Positions 11,501 to 22,651 of a stretch of DNA of 64,000 bases are shown here, one piece after another. Position 1 is the stretch's first letter, and every line of letters starts with the position of its first letter. Made by a program: the position numbers and the translations under genes. The notes beneath the pieces are model-generated. The model was not told the origin of the DNA. It made no database searches and saw only the letters and a program-made list of their open reading frames with translations. This DNA comes from Podaxis mareebaensis (taxonomy: Eukaryota; Basidiomycota; Agaricomycetes; Agaricales; Agaricaceae). The stretch spans positions 120,252-184,251 of the forward strand of contig JAEUWP010000632.1 of the NCBI GenBank assembly GCA_018524725.1, in the 5' to 3' direction.

Positions 11501-12844
11501 CGAAACTTGCCTCAGGCCTTGCTGACATCATCCAGTACACGAATTTGCCACCACTTGCCGGGACTCGAGTGCTCTACTCTCAGCAATATGGGTTTGCAAG
11601 TCAATCTTTCCCTCTGATCATGAATATTCACTTCATCCCAGGTTCTATGGAGGAAACCTCATTTTCCGTGGACACTTCACAGCAAGCGGAAGTGAGACCG
11701 CGATCGTAACCACTGTGCAATTTGGCTTCGCTGGGGGTTATTCTGCGTGGTTCAATGGTGTATTCTTGGGCTCGGCTCAGGGGAGCCCTTCAGTCAGCAT
11801 GACGACCAACACATGGGCCATCCCCCGAGGAACCTTGCGCGTCGGAGAGGATAATGTATTTGTGATTATTCAAGGTATGTCTCGTTTCGCATTCACCTGT
11901 CCTATTTTTGAGACCCTGGTGTTAGATCATATGGGGTACGATGACCAGTGCTTGTGATGACGACCTTGCTTATTCTGACAATGAGCGTCGTCCAGAATTG
12001 TTGAAACAAGTAGTAAGTCCCCCTATTTATTAACCTCAGGCATTTGCTTATTTTTATATCAGCAAACGGTGGTAAGGAACCTCGAGGCATCCGAGGATAC
12101 TCAATTACAGGAGGAAACACCACCTTCAGGTTATGGAAGCTGCAGGGCAACCAGGTATACTGTGTTCTATCTTGAGCCAAGACAAGCAAAATTGATAGTT
12201 ACAAGGGCGGCGCTGCAAATGCACCTGACACGTTCCGGGGTTACCTCAATGAAGGAGGCCTATATGCGGAGAGAATTGGTGCGCATTTGCCGGGCTTCCC
12301 GGACTCCGCTTGGGCCATTGGAAGCCCAGTCACGAATGGCATCGCTGGTCCTGGTATCAATTTCTACCGGACGACCTTTGACTTGGTAAGATTCAATATA
12401 TGCTAAACCCTGGATGGGAAGGTGAAGCCTACGATAGAATATCCCGGATGGTATTGACATGCCCATCCGACTATCTATAACTCCGAGCGCCATCTCTTCC
12501 AACTTCCGCGTTCAGATCTATCTAAACGGTTGGCAAGTCGGCAAGTACATTAACAATATCGGGTGAGTTCTTACTGCCCTTCAACGTACAACACATACTT
12601 ATGGAACCACCGAAGACCACAAACGCTCTACGTTCTGCCAGCAGGGATTCTGAGAAGACGCTCGACCAATACTTTGGCACTTTCTTTGTGGTCTTTAGAT
12701 GGTTCTGGAGCTAAATTGGCGGGTTTGCAGCTTGTCTCCGACGGCACATTTGCGACATCTCTCCAATTCCACGATTATGTTACACCTGACTATGCAGAGC
12801 AGCGCAGTCGGCGGCCTTCGCCGATGAATATTTCTCCAATGTGA
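8530..12844 (+). CDS. Secreted beta-galactosidase, glycoside hydrolase family 35
   Basis: Hydrolyses terminal beta-D-galactosyl residues outside the cell. The start at 8530 opens a signal peptide ([18 protein letters not shown]). About 25 short introns can be removed with every join in frame and no disabling change. Landmarks in order: [25 protein letters not shown] (17-nt exon 8962-8978), [22 protein letters not shown] with the acid/base Glu (GAA 9318-9320), [28 protein letters not shown] with the nucleophile Glu (GAA 9688-9690), [19 protein letters not shown], a beta-galactosidase domain-2 region, then jelly-roll domains ([31 protein letters not shown]). It ends SPMNISPM at 12842-12844. The length is about 1000 aa, as expected for fungal GH35. 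N-glycosylation sequons (NST, NGT, NAT) suit secretion. The family call is firm; the substrate (lactose, galactan or xyloglucan side chains) is open. Confidence 0.95.
10094..10102 (+). other. Candidate 9-nt micro-exon of the beta-galactosidase gene
   Basis: Nine bases (ACATCTACA) between a CAG acceptor and a GTGCGT donor are needed to restore the conserved path from the KENYAQATTIL helix through N-I-Y-M-L to FGGTNWG. Skipping or retaining it breaks this region. Inferred from frame and family conservation only. Confidence 0.7.
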
Positions 12845-12928
12845 ATAAGTTATTCATGAGTATAGCGTACACGTGTCTGTTGTAAACATGTACCTCCAAA
12901 TAAATAAGGCAAATACTGCATAGGAAGT

Positions 12929-14728
12929 TCAATCGTCGTCAGAGCTCTGATCACCAAGGAATGCTAATATACTTTGTGCAGCATTCATCTGCGCCAACAT
13001 CACAAAATAAGTTTCGAAAAGCCGTTCAAACAGGATGGTATACCTTTCTTCTCCTGGGCTTCGGGTTCTCGTCTTCTTCACCTTCGTCCGAATTATTTTC
13101 ATCTTCACTTTTCTCCTGATCTTTGTTTCCTTCTCGTCGGCGCCCAGACTTCACGACAGCTTTTTCAAATTCTTGAACATCTTCTGAGGACTAGATTCAG
13201 CATACATCTCGCTTGTAAGAGTGCGGTTAATGGCACCCACGTAATTCTTGCGCAAGTTCACGTCTTTCCCTAATAGCTTTTGCTTGCTCCATGCTCATAC
13301 GCCCTGTCATCCCGAGTTCGCGTAGAATTTCTTTGAGTTTCTTAATTTGTTGTGATGAGGTATCGAGCCCTTGAAACACTTTCGACCAAACCTTGCGAAC
13401 GCCACATGCGAGGACGAGGGCCTGGGATAGACTTTTGTAAGGTGATAGAGAAGCCAGATTGATCCATCTCACATACCTTCAGCCTCTTGATTGTCTCCTC
13501 GTCTTTACTCAGATTGTCTGGTTTTTTGCTGCTCTTTTTCGTGCTTGTCTTCTTTGCGTTGGTATTACCCTGGAACGAGAGGTCGGTTATTTCATAACAT
13601 TGGCTTGAAGCCACCGCACACCTTTTCACTTTTGGTTTTCCGTTTCTTGGGTGGTTCGTCGATAAGAACCGAGAGTTCTGATTCACTTTTGTAATCAGCC
13701 TAGAGGGATATCAGAATCACCCTCAGACACGTGCAGTAAATATTCCTCACCTTGTCTTCGTTCCGGGTAGTCTGTTGTGTTGTTATTGACCGGTCCTCCT
13801 GTGGTTCCAACATAGTAACATCGGTATCCGACGCTTCTGCCTTCGCAGTTGTAGGTTCGGGCTCAGGTATCTTGTCTGAACTCTCATCATCTGAGTCTTC
13901 AATGCGCGCAGCAGCTATTTTCCTTCGTTTGACGGGTGGCTTCTTGGAACTGGGCTTTTAATCCCCGTGAGACGCGTTTATAGAGAACGGTTCGGCGTTA
14001 CAAAGGCGCATGAACGCACCTCTCCCTGATCACCGACTTCACTGGCAGCCATAGGTTGGTCCTAGAAAACCAAGTTGAATATATTAACTAAAGGAAGGCT
14101 AGTGGGAGACGAACCGGCACTGGTGAATCCTTCCTCTTGATGGCTTTCCCTTTCCCTCTCCCTTGCTTCTGTATGGTTTTTGGGTCCTCAGCGTCCGTAC
14201 GACGCACATACAGCGCATATAGTCAACGTACAGCTGGGTCTTTGTCCTCCTCCTTTTTGGCCGCCCGAGGCTTTTTCTTCGGAGGGTCATCAGCTCCAGT
14301 GCCGGACGTTCGTTTCTTCCCTTTAGTTGTGCTCTTCCCCGAGGACTCTGGTTTAACTCCTGTTTCCACCGCACTCCTTTTCATCTTGCTTGACTCCGCG
14401 TCTGCCTGAAGTACATCAATAGGAACACGCAGGTGTGACTAGTTGAACAGGATCCGACGAACCATGGTGGCTTCAATAGCCTTTTTCACCGCATCCTTAT
14501 ATTCCGACGAGTCAAGGTCTCCTTCTTCAAGGTCCAGCTCCTTCTCTATTTCACGTCGCAGCAACTTTGGTGTAAGTAAACTGCGGGCGTGCACGGAAAC
14601 GTCAGGGGAGTAGCTCGGGGATCGAGAGGACTTGCAGAGAATTCGTACTGAAGCGTTCCTTTCTTGTCTGCGTCCAATACATGTTTACGCGCCAGCTCTT
14701 GAACGCGGTCGATACTGGGGGAAGTCAT
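12929..14728 (-). CDS. HIRIP3-like histone chaperone (DEK-C plus CHZ motif)
   Basis: Nuclear histone-binding protein of the HIRIP3/CHZ1 type, convergent with the beta-galactosidase gene. Exon 1 (ATG 14728) encodes MTSPSIDRVQELARKHVLDA. The next exon gives LLTPKLLRREIEKELDLEEG and SSEYKDAVKKAIEATM, a DEK C-terminal-like helical domain. Long disordered exons follow with mixed basic and acidic runs (PPKKKPRAAKKEEDKD; ARIEDSDDESSD; STKKSSKKPDNLSKDEETIK). The C-terminal CHZ-like motif is built by splicing: RLKALVLACGVRKVWSKVFQ, GLDTSSQQIKKLKEILRELG, MTGRMSMEQAKAIRERRE. An acidic tail follows, and a last exon read through a 58-nt intron ends FLGDQSSDDD. The alternative without that intron ends at 13026. 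HIRIP3 has the same plan of N-terminal DEK-C-like domain, disordered middle and C-terminal CHZ. Exact exon ends in the middle are less certain. Confidence 0.85.
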
Positions 14729-14807
14729 GAGTTGACCGTGTGATAGTGAAGGGGGTTAGAGGATAAGTATAAGTCGGGAGTGAGGTCAATGAATTGAAGC
14801 TGGAGTC

Positions 14808-14844
14808 CACGTGACTGTGCGCGTCAAACTGCTTAATGACGTCA
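14808..14844. promoter_or_regulatory. CACGTG (14808-14813) and TGACGTCA (14837-14844) upstream of HIRIP3-like gene
   Basis: A CACGTG box 80 bases and a palindromic CRE (TGACGTCA) about 110 bases upstream of the start at 14728. They are plausible bHLH and bZIP binding sites. The left end of the duplicated segment begins about here, so copy 1 borders directly on this promoter. Confidence 0.4.
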
Positions 14845-15427
14845 CGCGCCCGGTTGCTCCAGGCTCGCTCAGTCCCATTAATGAAATAAAAATCCCAACT
14901 GATAACGTCCGCTGACCCCTACGGTCGGGAATAATACTGAAAAGCTCGGACCTGCGAAGCATACCCCCAAATTCATAATGTCCTCCCTGGCTCTTTCTCC
15001 ACCAAGATGTCCGGGTCAAAAGCTGACAGTGTTTAGTAGCATAAATACATTTGAGCTAATCGAAATACTCAGGAGCAAGTGCAATTGATTTTTAAAAAAA
15101 TCTTAGTCATTTATTTCCTCTGTGCCCCCCCTTGAGTCCTCGCGGATCTTGAGCCATTCGATCCCATCTCCTTGGAATCATGCACCTCACCACACCTGGA
15201 GTCAAGCTCAGCGCGCTTCTATGGACGGGCTCATAGGATATTCTGTTCCACAGGCTGTTATTTTATTTAATAGTTTCTGATTGGATATATACCGTACATG
15301 TCACATTCCCAGATTCTGATGATGCGCTTGGTTCACCCAGGCTTGGTGCAAAAATATCCCCACCGGTCCCACAGTTCATCCCATAATTCCCTAAATTCTT
15401 GAACACAATTCCTCAGAGGACATATAT

Positions 15428-16242
15428 CTAGACTCGATCAGGTCTAGTCAAACAGTCAGATAAAATTTCATGCAAAATGCCCCGACATTCCTCCACAACC
15501 ATCTCAAAAGTCATCTAGTGAAATGTCGGCAAAGGTCAACACCAAAATGCGTCATTAGCATCGGAATATATACTCACCATTGAAGACGCCCACCAAGTCT
15601 TCCAAAGTTCACACACAGGAACCAAAATAACTCGACCGCCCCTAACCACCTTTATTTTAGCGCGCATGGTTAATCCGCGCATGATCTCTCGAATGCGAGC
15701 AACCTAATCACAAATGAATGTGAGCAATGGCACGTCAAACACCAGAGAAGACAAAAGCATTGGATATGAGGAAAGGGAACACAAAGAGGTGAGGAGGGTG
15801 GAGGCGCTTCATCACATACCTTGCATTGCAAAGTCTTTTCATATGGATGCTCCATCATAAGCTTCTGTCAACAACCAGAAATGAGCAATCCGTCGAGAGA
15901 CACATGTTGAGGTAATGAAAACACGACACGACTTACGACATGCCTTTCAACCTGTCCATACGTCTCCGCAGGAAACTCGCGCCTTGCATACATATTTGAC
16001 GACAAAACCTCCACCGGCGGCCCTTGCAGCACCATGATTCCATCAAACCGAGACGAGGACCACAAGGGTGGCGCTAAAGTTGGTGATGGTGGCGCAGCAG
16101 ATAATGCCATAGCTTGAGTATGGGTCGCATATTGCCCGGCGAGGGTCGTGAACCGGATCTCCTGTTGGGTAACACTCGACTTGTATGGCGGTAGGACTAC
16201 GAATCCACTACCAGTGTGGTGATATGACATGTTTGAGGACAT
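15428..16242 (-). CDS. Family M protein, copy 1 (unrecognised)
   Basis: Not a family I recognise. Four exons: 16242-15937 (MSSNMSYHHTGSGFVVLPPY ... ARREFPAETYGQVERHV), 15864-15820 (KLMMEHPYEKTLQCK), 15703-15578 (VARIREIMRGLTMRAKIKVV ... VCELWKTWWASSM), and 15514-15428 (TFEMVVEECRGILHE). GT-AG borders keep frame at each join. Three paralogues in the window share the exon structure and the cores LPPYKSSVT, F-T-T-L-A-x-Q-Y-A-T-H-T-Q-A, YARREFPAETYGQV and MMEHPYEKT. There is no signal peptide or membrane helix. Compared with copy 2, the last exon stops four codons early (TGG to TAG). A pyrimidine-rich tract before the ATG looks like a fungal core promoter. Function unknown. Confidence 0.7.
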
Positions 16243-16366
16243 GTGGAGCGGAATATGGAGAGAGTCAAGTGAAGAATGGGAATGAGAGACGAAAAAGCTT
16301 AGAACCTAGAATCCGGCTTATTGCCTCTTTTGAGCCAACGGCGTCTCCGAGCCAATACCATTCCAC

Positions 16367-17044
16367 TCACCTGATTCTTCCGCATCTGCATATTCCTCGT
16401 CCTCTTGCACCATACTCATGCTTCTGACATTTTAGAACCACCCCGTCCCACTGGGCGTCCTGTGAAAGAATCGAGGAGCTGCGGTGATATCGGCGGGGTG
16501 TCACGACCAGTTTCGCATCAGTGCAAACATTTGCCCTCGTCCTCGTGGCCATAGCCCTTAAAGATGCACCTTCAGCAAGCGGAAATTTTCTACGAAAAAG
16601 ACTGTAGAGGGGAATAGGATGAAGTGGGCGAAAAGCTGAGTGCCGTTCTGTGTTGCGTGTGTTGATCCTGTCAACTGTTGACAGTTTGTAGGAGGCCAAA
16701 CAGGAAGAGGGCACAAACATGCATGCATGGGATGCAGGTGAATGAGGAGCAATTACAGTTCCAAGTTTGTTCGCATTTATCAAGGGGGCCGACGGGAACT
16801 GCAGAAGGAACTGGCGACGTACTATGAACGGTTCTCCTCGCCTCCCGCACTGTCTACTGGTCCTTTTCCACGTGCTCTCCCTATATACCTCCTGTCGACC
16901 TGCTAGAACCTTGGTGTGCATGTCGTGAACTGTCTCTCCATATCTTCTAGTTGCTATTGGGTTGAGCTGGATACGGATCTGACATCCTGGATCTGAGGGC
17001 AAGTTCTCCCCATAGGGACACATGGACAATGGCAGGCGTCGCAC
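16367..17044 (-). CDS. Conserved frame upstream of family M gene, copy 1 (exon structure unresolved)
   Basis: An open frame whose central part (FRRKFPLAEGASLRAMATRT, RANVCTDA, then a Ser/Arg/Asp-rich stretch to CQKHEYGARGRG) recurs in copy 2 (22652-23071) with one codon inserted in frame, and more distantly in copy 3 near 41.55-41.7 kb (GVIRRIMTRRTGACIRFDAE). Indels in multiples of three and a conserved GTGAGT donor at the end argue that at least one exon here is real. The N-terminal part (before about residue 100) is less conserved and may be intron or promoter. No domain is recognised. It precedes the family M gene in all three copies. Confidence 0.35.
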   Translation of the reverse strand: MRRLPLSMCPYGENLPSDPGCQIRIQLNPIATRRYGETVHDMHTKVLAGRQEVYRESTWKRTSRQCGRRGEPFIVRRQFLLQFPSAPLINANKLGTVIAPHSPASHACMFVPSSCLASYKLSTVDRINTRNTERHSAFRPLHPIPLYSLFRRKFPLAEGASLRAMATRTRANVCTDAKLVVTPRRYHRSSSILSQDAQWDGVVLKCQKHEYGARGRGICRCGRIR

Positions 17045-18330
17045 TCGGGAAGTTTGGCGTAGCTCGCAACTGCTCTTGGCTCAACAACCTGGGATCCGTG
17101 TTGAGTCGTCACTCGGCGCTAACTTGGCCTTTCCCGGTGCTATGATCTTGCAGCCTGAAATCTATCATGAAGGAATGCCTCTTGTGTATGACGCCACGTC
17201 CCAAGTCATTTTTTGAGTCACCCCGCTCCCTTCCACCAACCCCGAACATCGGCCACATCAACATCCTCGTGTTGTGACCATGAGGGTGGGTGACAGGCGG
17301 GTGACAAGCGGGACCGGATTTAAAGTGCCCGAGTCGGTATGAGTCACAATCACAACTTCTTTGTCTTCCACCACCATAGAATGAAACTGATGTTGTTCCG
17401 AGATTGCGTTTGAGTGTAGGTTCAGAACCCAGAAGACCAAGACCAAGATTCCAGAGTCAAGAGCCAGGAGCTAGACGCAAGACAGAGCAAGACACGAAGA
17501 ACGAGTGATCAAGATCGGCGGCATCAAAAAAGCAATTGGAGCTGCGGAATTCTTGAAGAACGCAAGACATGTTCCCTGTGGACATAGTGGCAACGTTGCC
17601 AACTAGTGTGAAGAGTGGGCATCAAGATTCAAATCCGCGACTGACCTGAAGCATGAACGGACCCTGACTCGTCACAACCAACACCAATTGACGAACCATC
17701 TGTGTAGTTTTGGCGCCAAATATACGATCTCAAAGGCCTGAGGACCGTCCTCGAATAACTTATGGGAGAGCCCAGCTGGACCAAAAGTATGGAATCTGAA
17801 GCGAGTCAAGCACACCAGAAAGAGATCTCCACTCGGCAGCAGTCATGAGGTGACCACCCTACAAGAGAGCCCAAGACCAAGGCACTGCGCATGTGGGCAT
17901 TGAGGAGCTTGTGTGCGACAATGAGAAGAAACCAAACGCCAAAAGGCAGAAGAGCAACATACCACCTGCAAGTCTCACTTTCTGGCATTTCAAAATGACT
18001 CTCCAAATCGACGCTCCCAAACACTCCGATCTCAAATGACCCCCACCACGCGTCTTCTGGTGAGAAGAGTCCGGTATCATGCAAGCGCAGAGAGGTCCGA
18101 GTACTCATAGCAAAGAAGCGGCGAGTCCGCATGCCCATGGAAGACACTGCAAGACAGCGGCTACCAGAAGGACCGGTTCACTTCATAGTATTGGCTGCGG
18201 AGCAAGATATTTGGACGGAGCGAAAAGAGGAGTGAGTTGTGAAACTAACGACCGCCACGGTGAAAGACGAGAAACAAGAAGGGGGCAGACCAGCATCCTT
18301 AAACCCTGCATCTTCGTCTACCCTTCTTCC
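17045..18330. other. Duplicated segment without a supported gene
   Basis: Matches 23.3-24.6 kb of copy 2 and parts of 39.9-40.8 kb (inverted). Frames differ between copies by indels not divisible by three, so coding is not supported as a whole. One minus-strand stretch around 17.95-18.15 kb (WWGSFEIGVFGSVDLE in one frame) is conserved in copy 2 and could be an exon. Confidence 0.4.
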
Positions 18331-18702
18331 CAGCCAATTCCTGCTCCTCCCTCCCAGATCTTTCCCATAGCGTAAGGCACGCCTTGTAAATCCACTTCAA
18401 GATTCACATCGATACTATAGGAACGAAGACGTTTTGGGTGGTCGAGGCGACGCAAGCGCAAGGCGAGCCAATTTTCTCTATTGTCGAGGGTGCGAAGCGA
18501 GGGTGACATGCGTTCCCAGCCAATTCCTGCTCCTCCGCACAGATCCTCCCCATAGCGTAAGGCACGCTTTGCAATTGCACTTCAGGATTCATATCTATAC
18601 TATAGGAACGAGGACGTTTTGGGCGGTCGAGGCGACGCGAGCGCAAGGCGAGTGCCAATTTTCTCTACTGTTGAGGGTGCGAAGCGAGGCTGATATGTGT
18701 AG
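18331..18702. repeat. Two tandem copies of a 186-bp unit
   Basis: Units start at 18331 and 18517 with CAGCCAATTCCTGCTCCTCC and share the CATAGCGTAAGGCACGC and TATAGGAACGA blocks. Copy 2 of the segment has only one unit (from about 24620), so the tandem duplication arose after the segment was duplicated, or one unit was lost from copy 2. Confidence 0.85.
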
Positions 18703-20039
18703 GAGTGAAAAGGAGGGCGACGAGAGGGAAGGGTGACCGTGGTGGATGGACCAGGACGGGAACCTGAGCCGACGAGGCCGAGCAGTGGCCCGATCACTCC
18801 CTCCATCCAGAACCCAAACACCCATCAATTCACCCTCTCGTCTCCAACCCACCGCTTACTAGCTATGCAGACGCTAGCGGCAAGGAATCCAACTAAGAAA
18901 TACAGAGCGCTGACATATCTTAGCGGGCAGATGGATTCGCTTTCGCCCTCTCTCCTTTACGAACCACCCAGTGCAGCCTTTTTTCCAAGCCTCAGGGTTA
19001 TCTGCGTATCCACTTCTCAGTGCTAACCTTACCGATCAAACTTACTGCGCGAGTGCGCCCATCATCAAACGACTGCCGGCAGCAAAATTGAACGCGACGA
19101 AAAGTTTACTGATAAACTCTATCTAGGCCCCCTTACCTGGGAAATTCGGAACACAAGCATACTCAAATCTCTGACAAACGGGTTGGCTCTTGGCTCAAAT
19201 ATCGGACAACCGTTCTCGGCCCGGATTCCCTGGAGGCAATTTCCGTCATTGGAGTCAGCGACAAGGCATAAAATCGCCATTTTCTAGACAGGCGCGGATT
19301 CTTTGCAAGGTAGCTCTGGACAACCTTTGACAGCCCAAGCCATACAGTACGCATTGCCTAGCCAACGATTCAGCGAGCACGCCATGGCACATTCGCCTAT
19401 TGTTGGACGGCTCCTATTCCAGTCCGAGCACCACCCGAACCTTAACCACCCTGACAGAGATCCCGACGAGTCCTTTCCCGAGCTTATGGCGACGTGTTCA
19501 CAGTAGCAACCAGGACAATGATTTTCTACTATCGTACCTGCCACATGGGGGTTGTACACCGGTGGTTTAGCTAGGGGACACGCTAACCTCCTACTTCCCT
19601 GGAGCAGTAAGTAGACTCGCTTTGTCTCAGTCGGACATCGAACTCAGCAGCTCCCCGTTTCAGATACCCACCGGTGTGCCTTGCTGCGTTGGCCTCCCAC
19701 CCCCTCGAGTGTTACTATCGCTCCTAGAGACGCCAGAGCCTTCCTCAGGTGTCTTCGCCTCGGGTAGTCCCTAGTACTACTATTGAAAGTGCCCCTCTGG
19801 TCCAAGCTGGCAGTATCAACATCGGGCACTTCCACTTTCGCAGCCGTAGACTCGGATTTCTGTGCCTTTTCGGAGCCCCAGTTTCCTGGATGCCAAAGCA
19901 CTGGGCCGCTATGTCTCTCCGTTGACGTAGCGCCTTGGAAGCTAGCTCTAGCCCTGGTAACACAATTCGACGAGCCTCGCCACGACCACCGGTCGTACGG
20001 ATTGACTCTAGAAAACCAACTCAAGTATAGCAACAGACC
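18703..20039. other. Duplicated segment, decayed frames only
   Basis: Corresponds to 24.8-26.05 kb of copy 2. A plus-strand frame beginning MQTLAARNPTKKYRALTYLS (18865) matches the longer frame at 24970 but shifts out of frame within 40 codons. The rest shows no supported gene. Near 19.93 kb lies the junction where copy 1 lacks about 4 kb. Confidence 0.4.
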
Positions 20040-20885
20040 GGGGAAGACAAATGGACAAAATGGCAATATCATAAGACATTTGGAGGAGAATCCTCATATC
20101 CCTCGCAAACCCTTCGTATGTATATTCTTTCGCACCTTAGCGCCTTTAACCCTCAGTTGTGGCCCTTGTAAGATTCTTGACATCATCAGCGGTCTCGAAT
20201 ACCTCCACGGCGAAAACATCATATATGGTGATCTCAAAGGAGTACTCTTGTTCCTTCCAGGATGTTTATTTTCTTTCCGATGGCTATTTAACGTAGGTGA
20301 ACATTCTTGTCAGCAACTCCAGAAGGGCTTGCATCGCAGATTTCGGTTGCCGACCATCCAGGCCAACAAAACACTTGGATTCACGAGTACAACGGGTGCA
20401 TTTACTGGACATATAGATCGTTGGGCCGCTCAGGAATTACTGGAGGATGATTCTCGTCCGAGTCGCGCGAGCGACGTATGGGCTCTCGGGTGCGTGTGTT
20501 ACGAGGTATGTCAGCTTAGTCCCGCGAGCAATGTGAGAGCTTAGCCCCTATCTCTAGGCTTTGTCACGAAAGCTGCCCTTTCGTGAATGCTCGAAAGACG
20601 TTCACGTTGTTCGGAAACTGTTTCGAGGTGACGTATCCGCCCAGCCTGAGGTGGTCGCTCGACTGGATACAGTCGATAAGGTTGACGATGAAATGTGTGA
20701 TCAACCAATGCGGGACGTTTGAACCGGAAAATCGCCCGACTTGTCAACAATTACCGAGGGAGCTCGAATCTTTAGGAGAGCATAGGGAAAGGCCTATGAA
20801 TCCCTTCCTTCGCGAGAGCCACCAATTTCGAGATGCAATGAGAAGGAAAAACTCGGACCTGCTGGTTAATCTGGATCGGATTTAG
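20040..20885 (+). pseudogene. Truncated protein kinase pseudogene (copy 1)
   Basis: Homologous to the C-lobe of the kinase at 29.2-30.7 kb. Recognisable parts are EENPHIPRKPF, ILDIISGLEYLHGENIIYGD followed by LKG, VNILVSNSRRACIADFG, RWAAQELLEDDSRPSRASDV and WALGCVCYE. The N-lobe (ATP-binding part) is absent because the upstream 4 kb is missing. A single-base deletion right after DFG shifts the frame. The APE motif has become AQE. A further deletion follows DEM, and a stop replaces Gln in LDRI near the end. These lesions make it a dead copy. Confidence 0.85.
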
Positions 20886-21699
20886 CAGATACTGGAAGAA
20901 GTAAGCACATGGTTTTATGTACGGCGGTGTCCTACCAGCTGAAACCGAGAATCAAAGGTCCTGGGGCCGGCGGCACCTCACGCGCGGAACAACGGTTGTT
21001 TGAGAACCCAATGACAGAGCATCCTGATTTGTTGATGAAAGTATCATATTTCGATCAGTTATGACTACAATGGGGGGTGTTCAAACCTGTATGCGCCGAG
21101 GTTTGAGTAAGGAAAAATTGCCAGCTCTTTGTCTCCGATAATTGTTTGAAGTAAATTTTAGAGTATGTTTTGATAATGGGTGTCCACTATCTCGACATAT
21201 GGCTTAATGACGTCCTGTGCTTACTTGCGTTGCAGGTAGCGGCTTCAGCCTCGCTCGTGATCCTAATGCTCAAAGTAAAAGTCTCAAATCGGATAACGAC
21301 GTCTGCCAACCCTTACAAGGGGGATCAGGAACAATGGAAAGTTCGAACCTGCGAAACGTGCCCCGAAATTCCTATCGTCCTCCCTGGCTCTTTCTCCACC
21401 GAAATCTCTTGCCGAAGAACGAGTCAAAGGCTGACAGTGTTTAGTAGCATGGATAGATTTGAGCTAACAGGGCATACTCAGAAGTCATCTCCCCGAGTCG
21501 TACATCTCAACACAACCGGAGTCGAGCTCGCAGCGTGCTTTCTATGGACGGGCTCCCAGGATAATTTGTCCAACATTTTTGATTGAATATATACCGTACA
21601 TAGCACGCTCCCATATCTTGATGATGCACTTGGCGTAAAAATGTCCCCACCGGTCCCACACCTCATCCCGTAATTCCCTAAATTCTTGAGCACAGATCT
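20886..21699. other. 3' flank of kinase pseudogene and start of copy 2
   Basis: 20.9-21.15 kb matches the 3' flank of the intact kinase at 30.74-30.99 kb. From about 21190 the sequence matches 14.83 kb onward, marking the left end of copy 2. No gene is supported. Confidence 0.45.
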
Positions 21700-22527
21700 T
21701 CAGAGGACATGTATCCAGACTCGATCAGGTATAGTCAAGCGGTCAGATAAAATTTCATGCAAAATGCCTCGACATTCCTCCACAACCATCTCAAAAACCA
21801 TCTAGTGAAATATCGGTGAAGGTCAACACCGAAAAGCGTTATTAGCACCGGAATACATGCTCACCATTGAAGACGCCCACCAAGTCTTCCAAAGTTCACA
21901 CACAGGAACCAGAATAACTCGACCGCCCCTAACCGCCTTTATTTTAGCGCGCATGGTTAATCCGCGCAAGATCTCTCGAATGCGAGCAACCTGATCACAA
22001 ATGAATGTGAGCAATGGTGTGCCATACACCAAAAAAAAAGACAAAAACAGTGAATACAAGGGAAGAGAGCACAAAGGGGTGACGAGAGTAGCAGCGCTTC
22101 ACCACACCTTGTATCGCAAAGTCTTCTCATATGGATGTTCCATCATAAGCTTCTGTCGACCAGAAAAATGAGCAATCCGTGGAGACACACGTTGGGGTAA
22201 TGAAAACACGACACGACTTACGACATGCCTTTCAACCTGTCCATACGTCTCCGCAGGAAACTCGCGCCTTGCATACATATTTGACGACAAAACCTCCACC
22301 GGTGGCCCTTGCAGCACCATGATTCCATCAAACGGCGGCGAGGACCGCAAGGTTGGCGTTAAGGTCAGTGATGGTGGCGCAGCAGATAATGCCATGGCTT
22401 GAGTATGGGTCGCATATTGCCCGGCGAGGGTCGTGAACCGGATCTCCTGTTGGGTAACACTCGACTTGTATGGCGGTAGGACCACGAGTCCACCACCAGT
22501 GTGGTGATATGGCATATTTGAGGACAT
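21700..22527 (-). CDS. Family M protein, copy 2 (unrecognised)
   Basis: Same four-exon structure as copy 1. Exon 1 from ATG 22527 (MSSNMPYHHTGGGLVVLPPY ... ARREFPAETYGQVERHV) ends at a GTAAGT donor. A 45-nt exon follows (KLMMEHPYEKTLRYK), then VARIREILRGLTMRAKIKAV through VCELWKTWWASSM, and a last exon to a TGA at 21700-21702 ending PDRVWIHVL. All joins are in frame and no lesion is seen, so this copy may be functional. About 195 aa, no known domain, no export signal. It is highly similar to copy 1 in exons and introns alike. Function unknown. Confidence 0.7.
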
Positions 22528-22651
22528 GTGGAGCGGAATATGGAGAGAGTCAAGTGAAGAATGGGAATGAGAGACGAAAAAGCTTAGAATCCAGAATCCG
22601 GCTTATTGCCCCTTTTGAGCCAACGGCGCCTCCGAGCCAATATTATTCCAC

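Larger units (their letters stand above)
14830..21150. repeat. Segmental duplication, copy 1 (direct)
   Basis: This segment aligns by eye, in the same order and direction, with 21190-30990. Shared stretches include CTCCCTGGCTCTTTCTCCAC at 14980 and 21380, the family M gene, a 186-bp unit at 18.3-18.7 kb, and the kinase with its 3' flank (20.1-21.1 kb against 29.9-31.0 kb). Near 19.93 kb copy 1 jumps to sequence matching 29.85 kb of copy 2, so about 4 kb with the PB1-PH-CNH region is missing. Divergence is substantial with many indels, so the duplication is old. Ends are approximate. Confidence 0.85.

Noticed and set aside
12929..14440. Separate small genes from the minus-strand frames at 13227-13472, 13342-13686 and 14099-14374
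   Set aside because: They are exons and read-through introns of one HIRIP3-like gene; splicing joins them in frame.
17950..18150. Kinase glycine-rich loop in the minus-strand frame (GAFGSVD in copy 2)
   Set aside because: No Lys-containing strand or other kinase motif follows. The motif is short, and copy 1 reads EIGVFGSVD.
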